Source: Membranipora membranacea
Taxonomy: Eukaryota > Bryozoa > Gymnolaemata > Cheilostomatida > Membraniporidae
DNA length: 64,000 bases
Direction of reading: 5' to 3'
NCBI GenBank assembly: GCA_914767715.1
Contig: OU612072.1
Coordinates: 24,180,001-24,244,000, forward strand
Of this stretch, positions 46,580-58,589 are shown piece after piece; the stretch's first letter is position 1; each line of letters begins with the position of its first letter. The notes beneath the pieces were generated by a model that saw only the letters and a list, made by a program, of their open reading frames with translations, ran no database searches and was not told the origin of the DNA. The position numbers and the translations under genes are program-made.

Positions 46580-49500
46580 ATGGAGGGCGGAGAAGAAGAG
46601 GAAGAAGAGATCACTGATTCTGGTGACGAGGAAGCTCAAAGATCAAAGCTAGTGATGATGGCGGCAGTTCTAAGAGTTCTTACGTCGCTCCAGATCCGTT
46701 ACCTCGGCCGAATAATCCGGCTATGAGCTACAGAGCACCTCAGGGTTAGTATAAGGGAAGATAAGATTCACACTGACATTGAGACTACGCTATTATCATG
46801 TGTATCTCTGATCGTTAGAGTCAATTTAATAGGTCCCAGTTTCAAATCTCGGTGATTATTTTGAGAGAAGTAATGTCCTGAAACAGAAGTGCTGACTTGT
46901 TGGTTGAAAAACTTTGCTCTTCGGGGATCCCAATTTCAGGATTACGTAATGGCAGAGCTAACATTATGACATTGACTATATTTTAAGCTGGAAGTTGAGT
47001 GTGTCTGCTGTTGTTTTCTCCTTATGAAATACTAACACCTCACTCCCCCTGTTAATGTCCTTCAATTGAATGGGGAGGGAGTTACAAGACACAATAAAAG
47101 TGTTTCATGAGGAGAAAACAACAACAGACACACTCAATGATCGGCTTAGTACAGTAATTGCGGTAATGTTAGCTCGACCGTAGCGTCTTGCTGAGATAAA
47201 AAGCTTTCTTACCAATTGAGCCAGCACTTCTACTTCAGATCATTATTCCTCAAATGTTGGTCACAGTGATTTGAAACTTGGTCCTCCAGATGTAAAAGAC
47301 TTGAAAAATCCAAAAATTAGGTGTCAGGGACGTATTTGAGCAAAGATTGTTTGAGAGAGGGCGTGTAGTATCACCAGGTGGGGTGCTGAATGCTCATTTT
47401 GTGGGGTCTGTGTCAACGTGTATCAAGGTATACGCTTGAATATTCAATAACTATCATGTTATGATTATTCTGTTGTTAGACCACATATTTAGCATTCTAA
47501 GAGACTATACTACTATAGAACAATAGATCCGGGTTATATATATACTAACAGAAATACTGTTTTTTTAAATAGCCACAGCAGCAGGAACTCCTACGAGTTC
47601 CACAAAATTCCTCATTGAGCTAATTAAATGTGGGAGTTGCCCACTCTCTGAGCTCTTAGTTCAGAGAGATGACAACTCTCTATTTTAATGACTTTTCTTT
47701 CTTATCAAAGCAGTATCATCTCCTTTCATAGCAAAATACGCGATAAATAGCTACAGGGATTTCCTGTTGGTAAAAGGTATTGGTGAAAGTGAATTGCTGT
47801 CATATTTATGGCCATGTGATGGTTATCACGTCTTTGTTGGCTGTTTGTTACATGATAATATTTATCATGTAACAGCCAACAAAGACGCTAAATCAGCCAA
47901 TTCCTCCCTTGTTGGTATGACTATACAGTAAAATATTGATGTAACAATAAGCTGCGGCCTGTGAACAGTTCCCTAAAGTTGTTAGCCTTGTTTCTGTTGT
48001 ACAGCGATAGAGAGGGGTGTAGAGTTGTACGTCCCTTCAGGTGAGAGTAGAACTGTAGATTTTGATGAGTTTGATGCCGAGTTATCAGAAGCAGCAGCCA
48101 GGATAGGAGCTGATCAGCTGTGGAATGTAAACGATGATGGAGAACCAGACAATCATAGTACGAGAAAACGAGCCGGCAAGAAAAACGGCATCAAACACAG
48201 ACTAGGTGAGTGGTGATATGGTATACATTAAAGCCTACCCAAAGACCAACGCATTTTATGGTCAGGCAGTTACTTATGATAAAGTTGTGTCAGAAAGTAG
48301 AGCACTGAATCTTTTTCCAATGCGAATCTGACATAACTCATAAGAACTGCCTGACTATAGCATGCATCAGTCTTTGGGTACTCCTCCCCTTCCTGTCTGT
48401 TATTATTTTCTCCTCTAAACAGGGACAGACTGGTGGTCTGCCTACCTCACACCATGATAAGTCATGTTGTTACCAATCAGATCAGCTTAAAATCCATAGA
48501 TATCTTAGCTATATCTAAGCATCGACCCCATGAAGCTCACTATTTTCTCAGAAGAGGTAATATGAAAGGCTTCTAGAATATCCCACGATGCTATATACTG
48601 GATTTCCCACATTTATATCTTACTTGATATAAAAGATGAAGGTAGCATTGATGGATATGTACACATAATTCCCATTATGCTACTAATGCCCTTATATCTA
48701 ATGTGGGGTATCAATCCACATCAATAATTGTTATTTCATTGTATTGAAGCTGCCGGCAGAAGTGTGCGCAGATGATGATGAGAGGGTAATAGCTCGTTAC
48801 ATAGCCAGAAATCTGAACGAACCAAAAATAGTACTTATAGAGCGGGTGGTACGCTACACCAGCTGTCAAAAAGCCTTAGATCTCTTCAACCGCACAATGG
48901 ATGTTGAGGCGGCCGGTGGAATGAAGACTATAGTATGTTTTACTTGTCTTATAGTTTGTGTTATATACTATCATAGACTAAGGTCTCTGTACAACTTTTG
49001 TGATCAATTTGGGGTGTCTGATTTCACTGAACGTTGCTTATATTTTGATTTTGTGATGTTTGAGAAACCACATAGAAAAGTTCTCTCCGCATTGCCCAAT
49101 TTCCATAAACTTTGTGGTCTGAAATCCCCATTCGCTTTGTGGAGGATGATAAACTGTTTGTTGCACTTCGGGTTATTTTCACGCCTAGTATTTATATTTA
49201 TGTCAATATTAGAGGGACGAGTTACAGGCTAACACCCGTATAATAGCCTGGGCAGACTGTCAGGGGTGGGGAGGCTGGTGGATGACAGCCCGTATAATAC
49301 AGACAGTATATGATTGTTTTATACTTACAGAGAGGAGACACACGACGTACTCCTGGTGGTGTGTTTCTACAGCTGCTCAAAACTGATAAAAGTAAGTCAG
49401 GGTCTATATACTATAAATAACTTGAGTCATTGGTCAATCCCATGGGGATTATTTCAGTTAGTAAGCTTCATAGCTGTTTTTGGTTGACACCTTTTGATCT

Positions 49501-50296
49501 TTACTACCTCCTTTTAGCGTTACACGGAAGTATCAATTTAGACATTCCTGCTAAAGCCAGCCCCTGATCTCAAAACTTCAAATGGCAGGAAAATCTTTTT
49601 AGGGACACTTCACATTTAGAAAAAGGCTGTGTCCGTGTTGGCAATAGAATGGGCTCATATAATATCTGAGGACTCCTTGAAATCCTGGCCGAACCAAGCC
49701 ACGAATATGCTTTGGATTTAGAGTAACAGAATTTCATTACATCAACACAATTTACAATATGATAAAGGAAGCTGTTTTTGTTTCTTCAGTCCTTACTCTG
49801 CAGTTAAAGGTCAAACAACATTGACCTTAGTATGAGCCCGTTTACTTCTCTGGCCATCATCTGGTTGATATGTTATACCATTTATTCCCTGAGTTTGAGA
49901 ACTGTTTTGTATGTATAAGGTCATTCGATCCATTAGTCCGGTCAAGTCTTGAGTGCTTGGTTTTCCAAGCAGTGTTTACAAAATCCAAGCAGCGTTTGGT
50001 TTTTCTCTCTTCTATTTTCTGACATGGTGTGCTGTAAACCTTTCTGTGTATCATAGACGCTTATCTCTTTATTTACAGATATAACTAAAGATATGGTGAA
50101 GGAAATCTTCTCACTGGAGAGAGAAAATCAAAAGTTTGCCAAAAAAATGAATATAAAAGACAGACAGAATAGAAAGAGAAAATATCGCAATAAGAATAAT
50201 ACATCGGAATCATTACAAGCCCCGCCCACTGATTTAATAGATGACTCTGATTTAATGGGGGAGGAGCCTGATATAGAAATTGGAGTGGTCAGCTGA
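46580..50296 (+). CDS. PHAX: Phosphorylated adaptor for RNA export, five exons, frame break in exon 1
   Basis: PHAX bridges the cap-binding complex and CRM1 to export snRNA precursors. Exons: 46580-46744, 48005-48205, 48760-48932, 49331-49391, 50079-50296. Exon 3 and exon 4 carry the RNA_GG_bind domain: LIERVVRYTSCQKALDLFNR, VEAAGGMKTI, RGDTRRTPGGVFLQLL. Exon 5 continues ITKDMVKEIFSLERENQKF, a basic stretch and an acidic tail ending GVVS, TGA. Exon 2 holds ELYVPSGESRTVDFDEFDAE and KKNGIKHRL, matching the region before the domain. Exon 1 starts MEGGEEEEEEITDSGDEEAQ, but the exon 2-compatible frame is SDDGGSSKSSYVAPDP ... PAMSYRAPQ: the two are offset by one base near 46646-46650. With one extra base the total would be 819 bases (272 residues), shorter than the about 390-residue human protein. 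Confidence 0.93.
46831..47286. mobile_element. About 456-bp foldback in PHAX intron 1
   Basis: AGGTCCCAGTTTCAAATC faces GATTTGAAACTTGGTCCT. An inner arm GAAGTGCTGACTTGTTGG...AGCACTTC and a strong inner pair GTGTGTCTGCTGTTGTTTTC / GAAAACAACAACAGACACAC make a long imperfect hairpin. Confidence 0.7.
47620..47695. repeat. Small foldback, GGAGTTG core
   Basis: TAAATGTGGGAGTTGCC faces GACAACTCTCTATTTTA, with a CTCTCTGAGC/GTTCAGAGAG stem inside. Confidence 0.5.
47829..47887. repeat. 59-bp palindrome in PHAX intron 1
   Basis: CGTCTTTGTTGGCTG (plus TTTG) TTACATGATAA faces TTATCATGTAACAGCCAACA then AAGACG. Confidence 0.75.
48238..48382. mobile_element. About 145-bp foldback in PHAX intron 2
   Basis: TACCCAAAGACCAACGCATT then TTATGGTCAGGCAGTT faces AACTGCCTGACTATAGCATG then AGTCTTTGGGTA. 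Confidence 0.75.
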
Positions 50297-50572
50297 CAAG
50301 ATATATATAAACCTCTCTGACTACTCTCAGTTTTGTACATTACCTGACCTTTCCGCCCGTTACTGGTATATAATGTGGTAAGGATCACATGACCAGGAGA
50401 CAGTAGTAGAGTTAGGGTTTGTCTCCACCGATCAGCCTCACATATCTGTGGTGTTTACTTACAGCCCTTATGATCTAATGTAGATGGTTTTGTTACTGAT
50501 CTGGGTCTTTACTTTTAATACAGCAAAAGAGAATTCTTATGCATATTTTTTATTACTTGCTTAGTTTCTCTC

Positions 50573-50578
50573 AATAAA
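50573..50578 (+). terminator. PHAX polyadenylation signal
   Basis: AATAAA 277 bases after the PHAX stop codon, in an AT-rich 3' UTR. Confidence 0.6.
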
Positions 50579-50589
50579 TTATCTCTCTA

Positions 50590-51540
50590 AATATGATCCA
50601 TATTCATAAGTGAGAAAGCCCTACCCCTCTGGACTGTAGATTCGAGGTGGTTTGCTAGTTTTATTAAATGTCCGTTGTCTCAATAAGACCAACAGTAGGA
50701 TTGATTTGTTGTACTTTATTACCTAGATATTGCCATGGACATATGATCAGCTTGTTTGCAAGAAAATAGGACTCAGCAGGTAGACATAGGCTCTGAGGCA
50801 TCAACTTTAATATACAGTACCGGGTGAATTAGCTCAAAATGGTGCTGAAATGGAAACGTACAACTGAGGATTTGTATCTAACAACTTAGCAAGCCTTATA
50901 TTAGTTTTTAACAATCTCTTTCATCACTTTCAAGTCTGCTCTCATGATTGGACCGATATCACGCACAAATTACTGCTTCTTTCTGTTCTATATTGACAAA
51001 TATAAAACAAGCTATTGATTATATAATTAAAAAACATTCAAATAAGCTGGCTATAGAATTTTTTTATTGATCAAGTTTTTGTTTGCTGTACATAGGCAAT
51101 GAATGGGTTTTATTAGACAGTTTACATTAAAGTGATTAACATTTTGATCAGAGAGTCACTGTGGTGTGCTTGGCAACAGCTCAGCTCTGTAAAACCAAAT
51201 CGTCAGGTACAAACTTCTCCTGAAATGCATCATTATACATATAATAGTGACCAGCTGATATATCTAGAACTTTGACATTGCGTCTTACTGAGTTTGTATA
51301 TCTAGAGGTAAGCCTGTAACAGCATAGCTGACATATAATCGGTGACGAGGTAAATGTAATGTGGGGTTTATCACATCGCTTTTCCTTCCTGAGCCCCTTG
51401 GTATTTAACTGGTAATACTGTTCTTGGATGATGCATCAGATGTCAGGTATTAGTCTGTAGGTTAACACGCTGCTGTCTCTTCTGTGTCCTCAAATTACTA
51501 TTAAGATTATAATGATTTATAATAATTATAATGTGGTATT
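50590..51540. other. Spacer, no gene recognised
   Basis: AT-rich with short ORFs only; no splice-flanked coding segment was recognised. Confidence 0.35.
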
Positions 51541-51546
51541 GCCTAC

Positions 51547-51655
51547 CTTAGAACAAGTTTAATCCAATTTCCTGCATTCCTGTTACTCCCTTCCACTGGT
51601 CACGGCAGTGGATCGGGAGCAACTCAGAATCTAGGAAAATGGACCAAACTTGGTC
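51547..51655. mobile_element. Foldback element, GTTGCTCCC family
   Basis: AAGTTTAATCCAATTTCCTG then CATTCCTGTTACTCCC faces GGGAGCAACTCAGAATCTAG then GAAAATGGACCAAACTT. This copy shows the full TIR (AAGTTTRATCCA). Confidence 0.6.
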
Positions 51656-52319
51656 TAGGACTACCTATGTGCGGCAAGTGTGGCTGCAATACCTTTTACT
51701 TCCAGTCCCACTAGTCAAACAAGTTTATGCTATTTCCATTCTAGGTCAGTTTCAATGAGTTTAATTAACACAAGGACTCTATTGAGCTGAAAATAATGTG
51801 GTTCTTTGCATAGTGAACTACTTCAATTTTGTAATTCTAATTGTGAAGATCTATTGATATCTTGATAACTCACTTTATATTTCTGTTCGTAGAACTTGAA
51901 TTCTGCCAACAGGACTTCTTCTCTATAGAACTATATGTACTCATCAATCTCTATATACACGTCAACCTCTGTGTCTATTCGTCTGTCTCTGTATACTCGT
52001 CAGTATAGCTGTAGAGCCGCTCGATTGTATGTCTGTATTGTTTGATGGTTTGAGTGAAAAAGCCAAGATCACAGTACACCATGCTGATTACCGGTAAGCC
52101 CAGCCCTTCTCTCTATAGTATAAGATCTTCACCGAGTTGCTGTAAAATACTGGGCAGAGGGTGTAATATTCTGTAACATCTTAAATCCACAGTCTATAGG
52201 GCTGACGTGTACTATAGGTGATGTGGGTTAAAATAACATACTAGGTTGTTGGTTGTTGTACCAGTGAAGGGGGAATAACGATTGATAATCTCGATACCCT
52301 GTACTACCGCGTGAGCCGC

Positions 52320-52831
52320 AGAAACGACCACCCCCACATAAGCTTTACCAACTGTGTGTTCAAAAATTACTAGTGGAATCTTATGTTATTTTACAGTCAT
52401 AGTGTTATAAATGTCATTTGTAATTTAATGCAATTAACAGGTAATTCGAGCTTCACAGTAGCTCTATGACCAGGCGAAAACAGCCCCCCCCCCACATCTA
52501 TCTTGAACTTTATTGAACTGAACTGTTTAGTGGAATAAGTAATGTAGCTATAAATTTTTCAGGACTCGCACAAAAATACTGAATAGCCATGCAGATCTAG
52601 ATAGATGTGGGGGGGGGGGGTTGTTTTCGCAGGCTTATAGAGTTGCCAGCTGTGAAACGCAAATTACCTGTTCCCGTCATTAAATTGGAATCAATCCATC
52701 TGAAAATCGACAACTAGTATCACTTTGACACTTACACTATGGCTGTAAAATAACATAAGATTCCGCTTGTAATTTTTTTAACATACAGCTTATTTATAAG
52801 CTAATGAGGGGGGGGTGTGGTTGTTTTCACA
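52320..52831. mobile_element. 512-bp foldback with nested poly-C/poly-G arms
   Basis: The outer arms share GAATCTTATGTTATTTTACA and its complement. The inner arms GCGAAAACAG-C10-ACATCTATCT and AGATAGATGT-G12-TTGTTTTCGC pair near 52475 and 52590. There is no ORF. Confidence 0.75.
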
Positions 52832-53249
52832 TGACTTCAGCAAAGCTTTGTTAAGGTGGAGCAAACATTGTGGTCTTAACTCAATACGAAAGCAGTAATA
52901 GTACAAATTGTCACTATTTGGATTGTTCAGCCATAACTCATGAGAGAGTGTATCATCATTGAGGCGCCAAAGTCTCATTCTGAAAATTGTTATTTCTTTG
53001 GCAATGGTAGCTGTTGGCAAGGCACTGCAAGGAAAGTGTGTTCTATGATGTGGTAACCACACATCTATTCATTGTTGGTTTAGTGCACTTTGCTTTGCAA
53101 ACCAGACGTATTTTAATCATATGAGCTTGAAATAACAACTGGTGTTTGCGGAAACTAGATTGATCAGGTACTTCATGAAAAAAAAGAGGCTTTATACACT
53201 CATCATAATGTTAAAGTGATTGTAAAGGAAACAGGCTTTTGGTATCATT

Positions 53250-53420
53250 CTAGAGCTCTCAGTCTAGTTTAGAACATTATGCTATGTCCAAAAGCAGCCT
53301 GTGGCCCAGTTAAGAATTATTTTCACTCAAAGTTGGGATGAGAAGGTACTAAAAAGGTACTATTTTTCTCCTTTGGAGTTGTGATCACTTGTAGAAAATA
53401 GTACCTTTTTAGTACCTTAG
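53250..53420. mobile_element. Diverged copy of the AP2S1-intron-2 foldback
   Basis: ATTCTAGAGCTCTCAGTCTAG, CAGCCTGTGGCCCA and GATGAGAAGGTACTAAAAAG repeat the element at 42993. The right arm is shortened to GTACCTTTTTAGTACC. Confidence 0.65.
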
Positions 53421-53604
53421 ATTATAATGGGAATATACAGTATCTCGTAAATAAGACATTTTGTTATGACACAGTGGTTTTGATATTCCCTGCGTACAAT
53501 ATTAAACCACACAGAATTTATCTATTGAATGAATGAGTGAATAAAATGCAAAGTTTATCTGTCCCATGTTATGTGGCTTAGCTGGTAAAATGGGATAGTG
53601 TATA

Positions 53605-53840
53605 AAATTTCATAATTGAAACGATCGAAGTCAAGCACGGCAAAAATTACAACTCTAGCTCATCCGACAGCGAGAGGGAAAATTATAGGGAGATTAACAG
53701 ATCCAGTGAGAGTGAGATTGAATATCATTCAGGAGGCAATTGTAGCAAATCGATGTCGAGTCCATGTGATTATCATAGGGAAAATGTCCCTGAGGTAGTC
53801 ACACCAATGAACTTAGTTAATTGGTCACACCACTAAGTTT
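53605..53840 (+). CDS. Possible terminal exon, Ser/Glu-rich
   Basis: One frame reads ETIEVKHGKNYNSSSSDSER then ENYREINRSSESEIEYHSGG, and ends NLVNWSHH with TAA. The composition looks like a disordered cytoplasmic tail, unlike nearby random frames, but no clear acceptor or partner exon was identified and another frame is open too. Confidence 0.25.
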
Positions 53841-53844
53841 AAAT

Positions 53845-56320
53845 CTGTATGATTTCGGCCACTTGAAATAACCCACAGTGCTTTGACAGATACAACATTT
53901 TCTGTTAACCATGGTTACTGCTCGAGATAGAAATTGGCAATATAAAGGCAGATCAATACATGGCTAAAGTATTTCAAGGTTTTGTTTATATTTATTTGAT
54001 GAATAAATTAGATTGTGGCTACATGGATTGTATTGAAGATTATAAATACTAAGATATGACATTCCAATCAAACTCTGTCTTCAGCCGTTATGCTTTATGA
54101 TTAGTGGCTTTCAATAGAATTTCAATGGAAGATACAAAATTTACACATGTAGACTGGATGTTTTTCCAATTTGCACAAAAATCTAAAATAATTTGTTTTA
54201 TAATCTCGACATTTCAGGCATTAGGATGATGTTAAAATCCAAAGCATGCGATGATTAATACTGAGTGATTTGAAGTTTTGAGAATCTTTACAACAATTTT
54301 TGCAAATATTCTGATGTTTGGACTCACAAGATTTTCTCGGGTAAACTTTGTTGTTTACATCAAAAACTGGAATTTACAAGTCACAAAGTAAATTAAAGTA
54401 AATAAAATTGTCATCTAGTTATTTCGGACTTCAGGGTGATGAAAAATGTAAATGAATTTGACTGCCTCCTAAAGAGAGGAGTATTGATAATCGTGTAAGC
54501 AGTGGAATACCTTGAGAAACTTTCTATATTATTTTACATCAGATCTTGTCCATCTGTGCATACAGATACTCAGCACATCTAAACATGGACTATCAATATT
54601 ACTGACTGAGTGCAGCATGCCATATGAGAACCTATGTCAAAGCACACATCAGTCACATAGGAAATTAATTTGTCGAGTTTTTGAGTTATTTGATCAGTAT
54701 GGATCTTATTTTGGGGGCTAGTGTTAGATATTATCGCAAGATTTGGTACTAACCATAAAGCATTGTATGGACCATTTTTAGGTAAATCTGAAATAAGCAA
54801 GGAAGAATCCATTGCTCCAGTGTAATCTTATTTAAACAGAGCAAACAAGCGCAGCGGTATGAAATGAAAATCACTCGCTTGAAAAGCTGTGGACAGGGAA
54901 TGGGTCATAGTCATTGATTGTAATGTACAGTCAGTATTTATAATCTTTGGTACAGTGGTTCTTCTAATCTCTTCTTCAACATGGGCTCATAACAGAAATG
55001 AAGGTTGTTTTGATTAGCGGTCTCAACTCATTAAATTTGAACTTTTATGTCATCGACAGACTTGTGAGTGACTTTGTCATGTATTTGCAAATGTTGTTAT
55101 CTGACCACAATAGTCACTAATATTACTGTATTTCCCCCATAATAGGCTCATTACAAATCGCCTGGACAAGTTGGGCTGTGCATGAGTAGGCAACTCAATA
55201 GTGTTAACTTATAACCCCCAAACCTACCAGACCAAGTAACCCTGAAGACTTATTTTTCATGCAAATGCATGTGTGATAGTTGTCTTAATCTCATTTCAAG
55301 CTCAAAAATGATACCAAGAACCCTGTTCCTTTACAAACACTTTAATGAGTTACCACCACCATCTCCTGGTACAGCTGGGGTCATCATTTAAAGTGGCAGC
55401 CAGAGTATCATGGCATGTATAGACTTATATTGATAATAAGTTATTATGTCTATCTTTTATTAAGCTTATGTTATTACCAGGGTTATAACAACTTTTTCTA
55501 ATCAAATGTGGGTTGTCTTCTCTTTTTACATGAGAAGACAATTCGTGATTCAAATAATATTTACAATCATTTATGTTACCCAATCTAACCACCTTCTTTA
55601 GTTTTCATTCAACACTACATCTCAGGATTACATGCAAACAAAACAACAACCATTGGATACATTTCAATACATATGATATCTCATGGCACTGCATGAAAGG
55701 TGAATATTTTAAGTACCCTACTGGGATGTTCGACTATTGATTTTATGTTCACAGTATTCTACCAGAGGCATTGAGAGAATGACTTACTAGATATGTATGA
55801 TAACAATTGGAGCTAATTTATGTTGAGCGACCTGGCTACACAAAACTAAGGAACAACTAGGGTGAGTAATCCTGGACTTTAATGTGGGTGGTGTGGTGAC
55901 ACAAACCACCCTTTTTTTCAAGTGGTGAAACCATTATTATACTTGAATAGCACTATGGGACCAGTATGATAAGGAGGTTATTGCCGATAGCAACCACTAA
56001 TAGCAGAACTGTTTCCTAAACATTGCAAGGCATCATTCCAATTTTTTTCGAATCAAGGCTATGGCGATTCATGGCCCCTTAAACTCATTTCTCTATCCCA
56101 CCTGAGAAAGATGAGCTCTTACCCTACCATTGATCACTAGATTCTCGGAAAAGCTGAAGAAGGTGAGGATGATATGAGTACCAGATCAGGAGGCAGAATT
56201 AGACAGCATTCCCAGGCTGATCCTTTTAACATGATTCTCAAGAATTCAGATTTGTCACTGAGTCGAGTTATCTTCCGCGTTGTCAGATTAATTAAGGTTT
56301 ATGATCTCAAAAGGATGTGG
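53845..56320. other. Spacer, no gene recognised
   Basis: A small palindrome (TTGTCTTCTC/GAGAAGACAA) lies at about 55498-55545. No exon was recognised. Confidence 0.35.
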
Positions 56321-56329
56321 GAGTTGAGT

Positions 56330-56480
56330 ACAATCAAGTTTAATCCAGTTATCTAAATTTTGAGTTGCTCCTCACACAGTCCAAACTGCAACAGTATATA
56401 AATGTGTATTTACGATCCCTTTGCCTACAATGTGAACATGCAAAGGGAAGCAACTTTGAATCAGACCATTGGATAAAAAA
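56330..56480. mobile_element. Foldback element, GTTGCTCCC family (diverged)
   Basis: CAAGTTTAATCCAGTTATCT then GAGTTGCTCC faces GAAGCAACTTTGAATCAGAC then CATTGG. Confidence 0.45.
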
Positions 56481-56547
56481 TGATCTAGCCGTCGCACTGA
56501 TGCTTTATTTACATAGTTTTCGCATCCAGGTCGATATTAAACCCAAA

Positions 56548-56740
56548 GTTAGCCTGTCATGACAAACTTGTTGTGGAGGCAACCCGGCAAGGCAAAGCAG
56601 GTCAACTCTTGCGTTTGAAGTGTCCCTGCAATTTCTATTTTCCGATCTAATTTATCTTCAAACTGAATAGAGTATTTTAAGAGTGGACAACACATCTTCT
56701 TGATAGCTCGTTTGACAAGCTTGTTGTCGGGTCGGGAGGG
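56548..56740. mobile_element. Relic of the TAGCCTGTC foldback family
   Basis: TTAGCCTGTCATGACAAAC starts it and GTTTGACAAGCTTGTTG near 56710 lies at the far side, followed by a G-rich tract, in the same orientation or rearranged. It is degraded relative to 32201-32516. Confidence 0.4.
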
Positions 56741-57075
56741 TGGGGGGAGGAAGGGGTTTGTAATGATTTGCTATTCCTATCATGTTTGCCTCGTAATGTA
56801 ATGCTGTTTAAATTGCCGCTGATTCGCTATCAATGATTATAAGGAAATTTGACTACCACGATTTATTACCTTGTTCTGTGCGTAATAGAAAGTTTTAATC
56901 TTCTAGTGGCATTCAGAAGAGTTTTTCTAATTTCTGTCATAACCACAAAAGATGGAATGAGAATTATTTTACAGTGTGCATCATTTTAATATGAATCTTT
57001 AACAAAGCCTTCATTTTGTTGTAGTATTTATAGTGACTATTGCTCTGGAGAAGTCTTTGCTTGTTTGCATTAAAC

Positions 57076-58462
57076 ATGGCTCATGTGTTAGAAGAAGATG
57101 CTGGAATAAAACAGAGTGAGTTGTCATGTGTCATTACTAGACTGAACCAACAGGCTACCCAGAGGGCCGTCGTGCGGAAAGATAGAGACTATTAGTTTAG
57201 TCTATGTCATTACATAGCACATTTATTAGATTCTGTATTGGGTAAAAGCTGGAGGCACTGACATACATAATTTGGGTGACACAGGGACACTAAATGGAGA
57301 TTCCTCAAGCTCACCATTGACATGCACTTCTGAGTCATGATTTCATGTCAATAACTCGAGCAATTACAATTGAATTCGAGTTTGAATTTTGCAATCTACT
57401 CAGAAACTTGTCATGATCAATTAGTTAGTATCTTTTGAATATCTTTCAAATTTACATCATATTGGTAAACATGATCAGTTTTAGACAATTTCAGCGTTCT
57501 CATGTCACCACCATTATGAGCCTCAATGAATCTGCAAAGGATGTACCCGCACGCCTGTGTAGCACCTAGAAAAAAGCTGTAGCGTATATGAAAGTATCCC
57601 AAACCTATAGAATGTACTAGAGACATACCACAATGTTATGAGTTGCACATGCAAGTGTTTTCCGATATACAATATATATAAATAATTATTTATGCTTGAT
57701 TGATTGACATTAAACACTGCGCAAAGAGCTCAGCAATACATATTCGGGCTTCATTTTTGAATAAATACAGTTCCCCAATTTGATTGAACAAATGTGAATC
57801 AATGCGGAACGGAAGTTGACCTAAATGCTAATTCCATGTATCGATTGGCCCTCAAATCGATGTCACACTGACATATTGGAACATAGTGATTGATTATAGT
57901 CTGTTATTATTACAGGATACAGAGTAGCTTGGGAGGAACAGGGTGACAGTAACTGGGATGATCCTGATGTCTGGAAGCGGTTATTGAACAGCAGTAGAAA
58001 GCTAACTCTAGTAGAGCTGGAGAGACAGACTGCTTCAGCTGGTCAGATAGCTATGTGCTTGAGAAATGATGTACCTGCAGAGTTATCTGAGAGGCTATCT
58101 AAATCACTGATATGTCTGAGGCTCTCCTATATCTCAGAATACAGCCTTAACAGCTTCAGGTTAGGAAGCCTGGTTATTGATGCTAATGATTTAATTTTAG
58201 CGACCAAATGTTCTTTGTCATAAATTACATTCCGTTTCATAAACGCAGTAAAATGTTGCTGTTGTTTTCACAAGTTTCAAAAATTTGGTTGATGATATTA
58301 TATTATATTACACAGCTTATCAAAAATGACATCGCTGAGACATCTAGTACTATGCAGTTGTGATCTGAGTAAAGGTGAAATGCTGAGTGAGATCCTATCA
58401 GAGCTACCACATCTAGAAACTCTGTGTCTCCGTGGTTGCAGCCTGACTGAGATACCCAAGAG
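57076..58462 (+). CDS. Leucine-rich-repeat protein, first three exons
   Basis: Exon 57076-57115 (MAHVLEEDAGIKQ, GTGAGT donor, phase 1), exon 57916-58159 (YRVAWEEQGDSNWDDPDVWK ... VPAELSERLSKSLICLRLSY ... NSFR, phase 2) and exon 58316-58462 (LSKMTSLRHLVLCSCDLSKG ... LPHLETLCLRGCSLTEIPKR, phase 2). Phases agree at both junctions. Exon 3 has 147 bases, a phase 2-2 cassette carrying LRR segments (LRHLVLCSCDL, LETLCLRGCSL), as usual for LRR arrays. The N-terminal 90 residues show no domain I recognise and no signal peptide, so the protein is probably intracellular. No further intact exon or stop was found before 64000. The gene may continue beyond the window, or the locus may be decaying. Confidence 0.7.
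57417..57626 (-). CDS. Possible exon of unknown gene
   Basis: Minus strand, inside the LRR gene intron 1. A frame beginning MSLVHSIGLGYFHIRYSFFL continues ATQACGYILCRFIEAHNGGD and ends DIQKILTN with TGA. A TTTTTTCTAG acceptor before GTGCTACACAG would make it a terminal exon. It looks more protein-like than its neighbours, but I recognise no family and see no partner exon. Confidence 0.2.
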   Translation of the reverse strand: MSLVHSIGLGYFHIRYSFFLGATQACGYILCRFIEAHNGGDMRTLKLSKTDHVYQYDVNLKDIQKILTN

Positions 58463-58589
58463 GTGAGTTATTCTATAAATCTAGGCTGACACATCTCACT
58501 GTGTGCTGCTGATATATTAATTTAATAAACCTTTATAGAGTGTATTTCTAATGCATTGTTGTATTGTTCTGATGTCTTTGTTGTTAAAA

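Noticed and set aside
48744-49232. Single 162-codon ORF over PHAX exon 3
   Set aside because: Only 48760-48932 matches PHAX. The remainder is intron read-through after a GTATGT donor.
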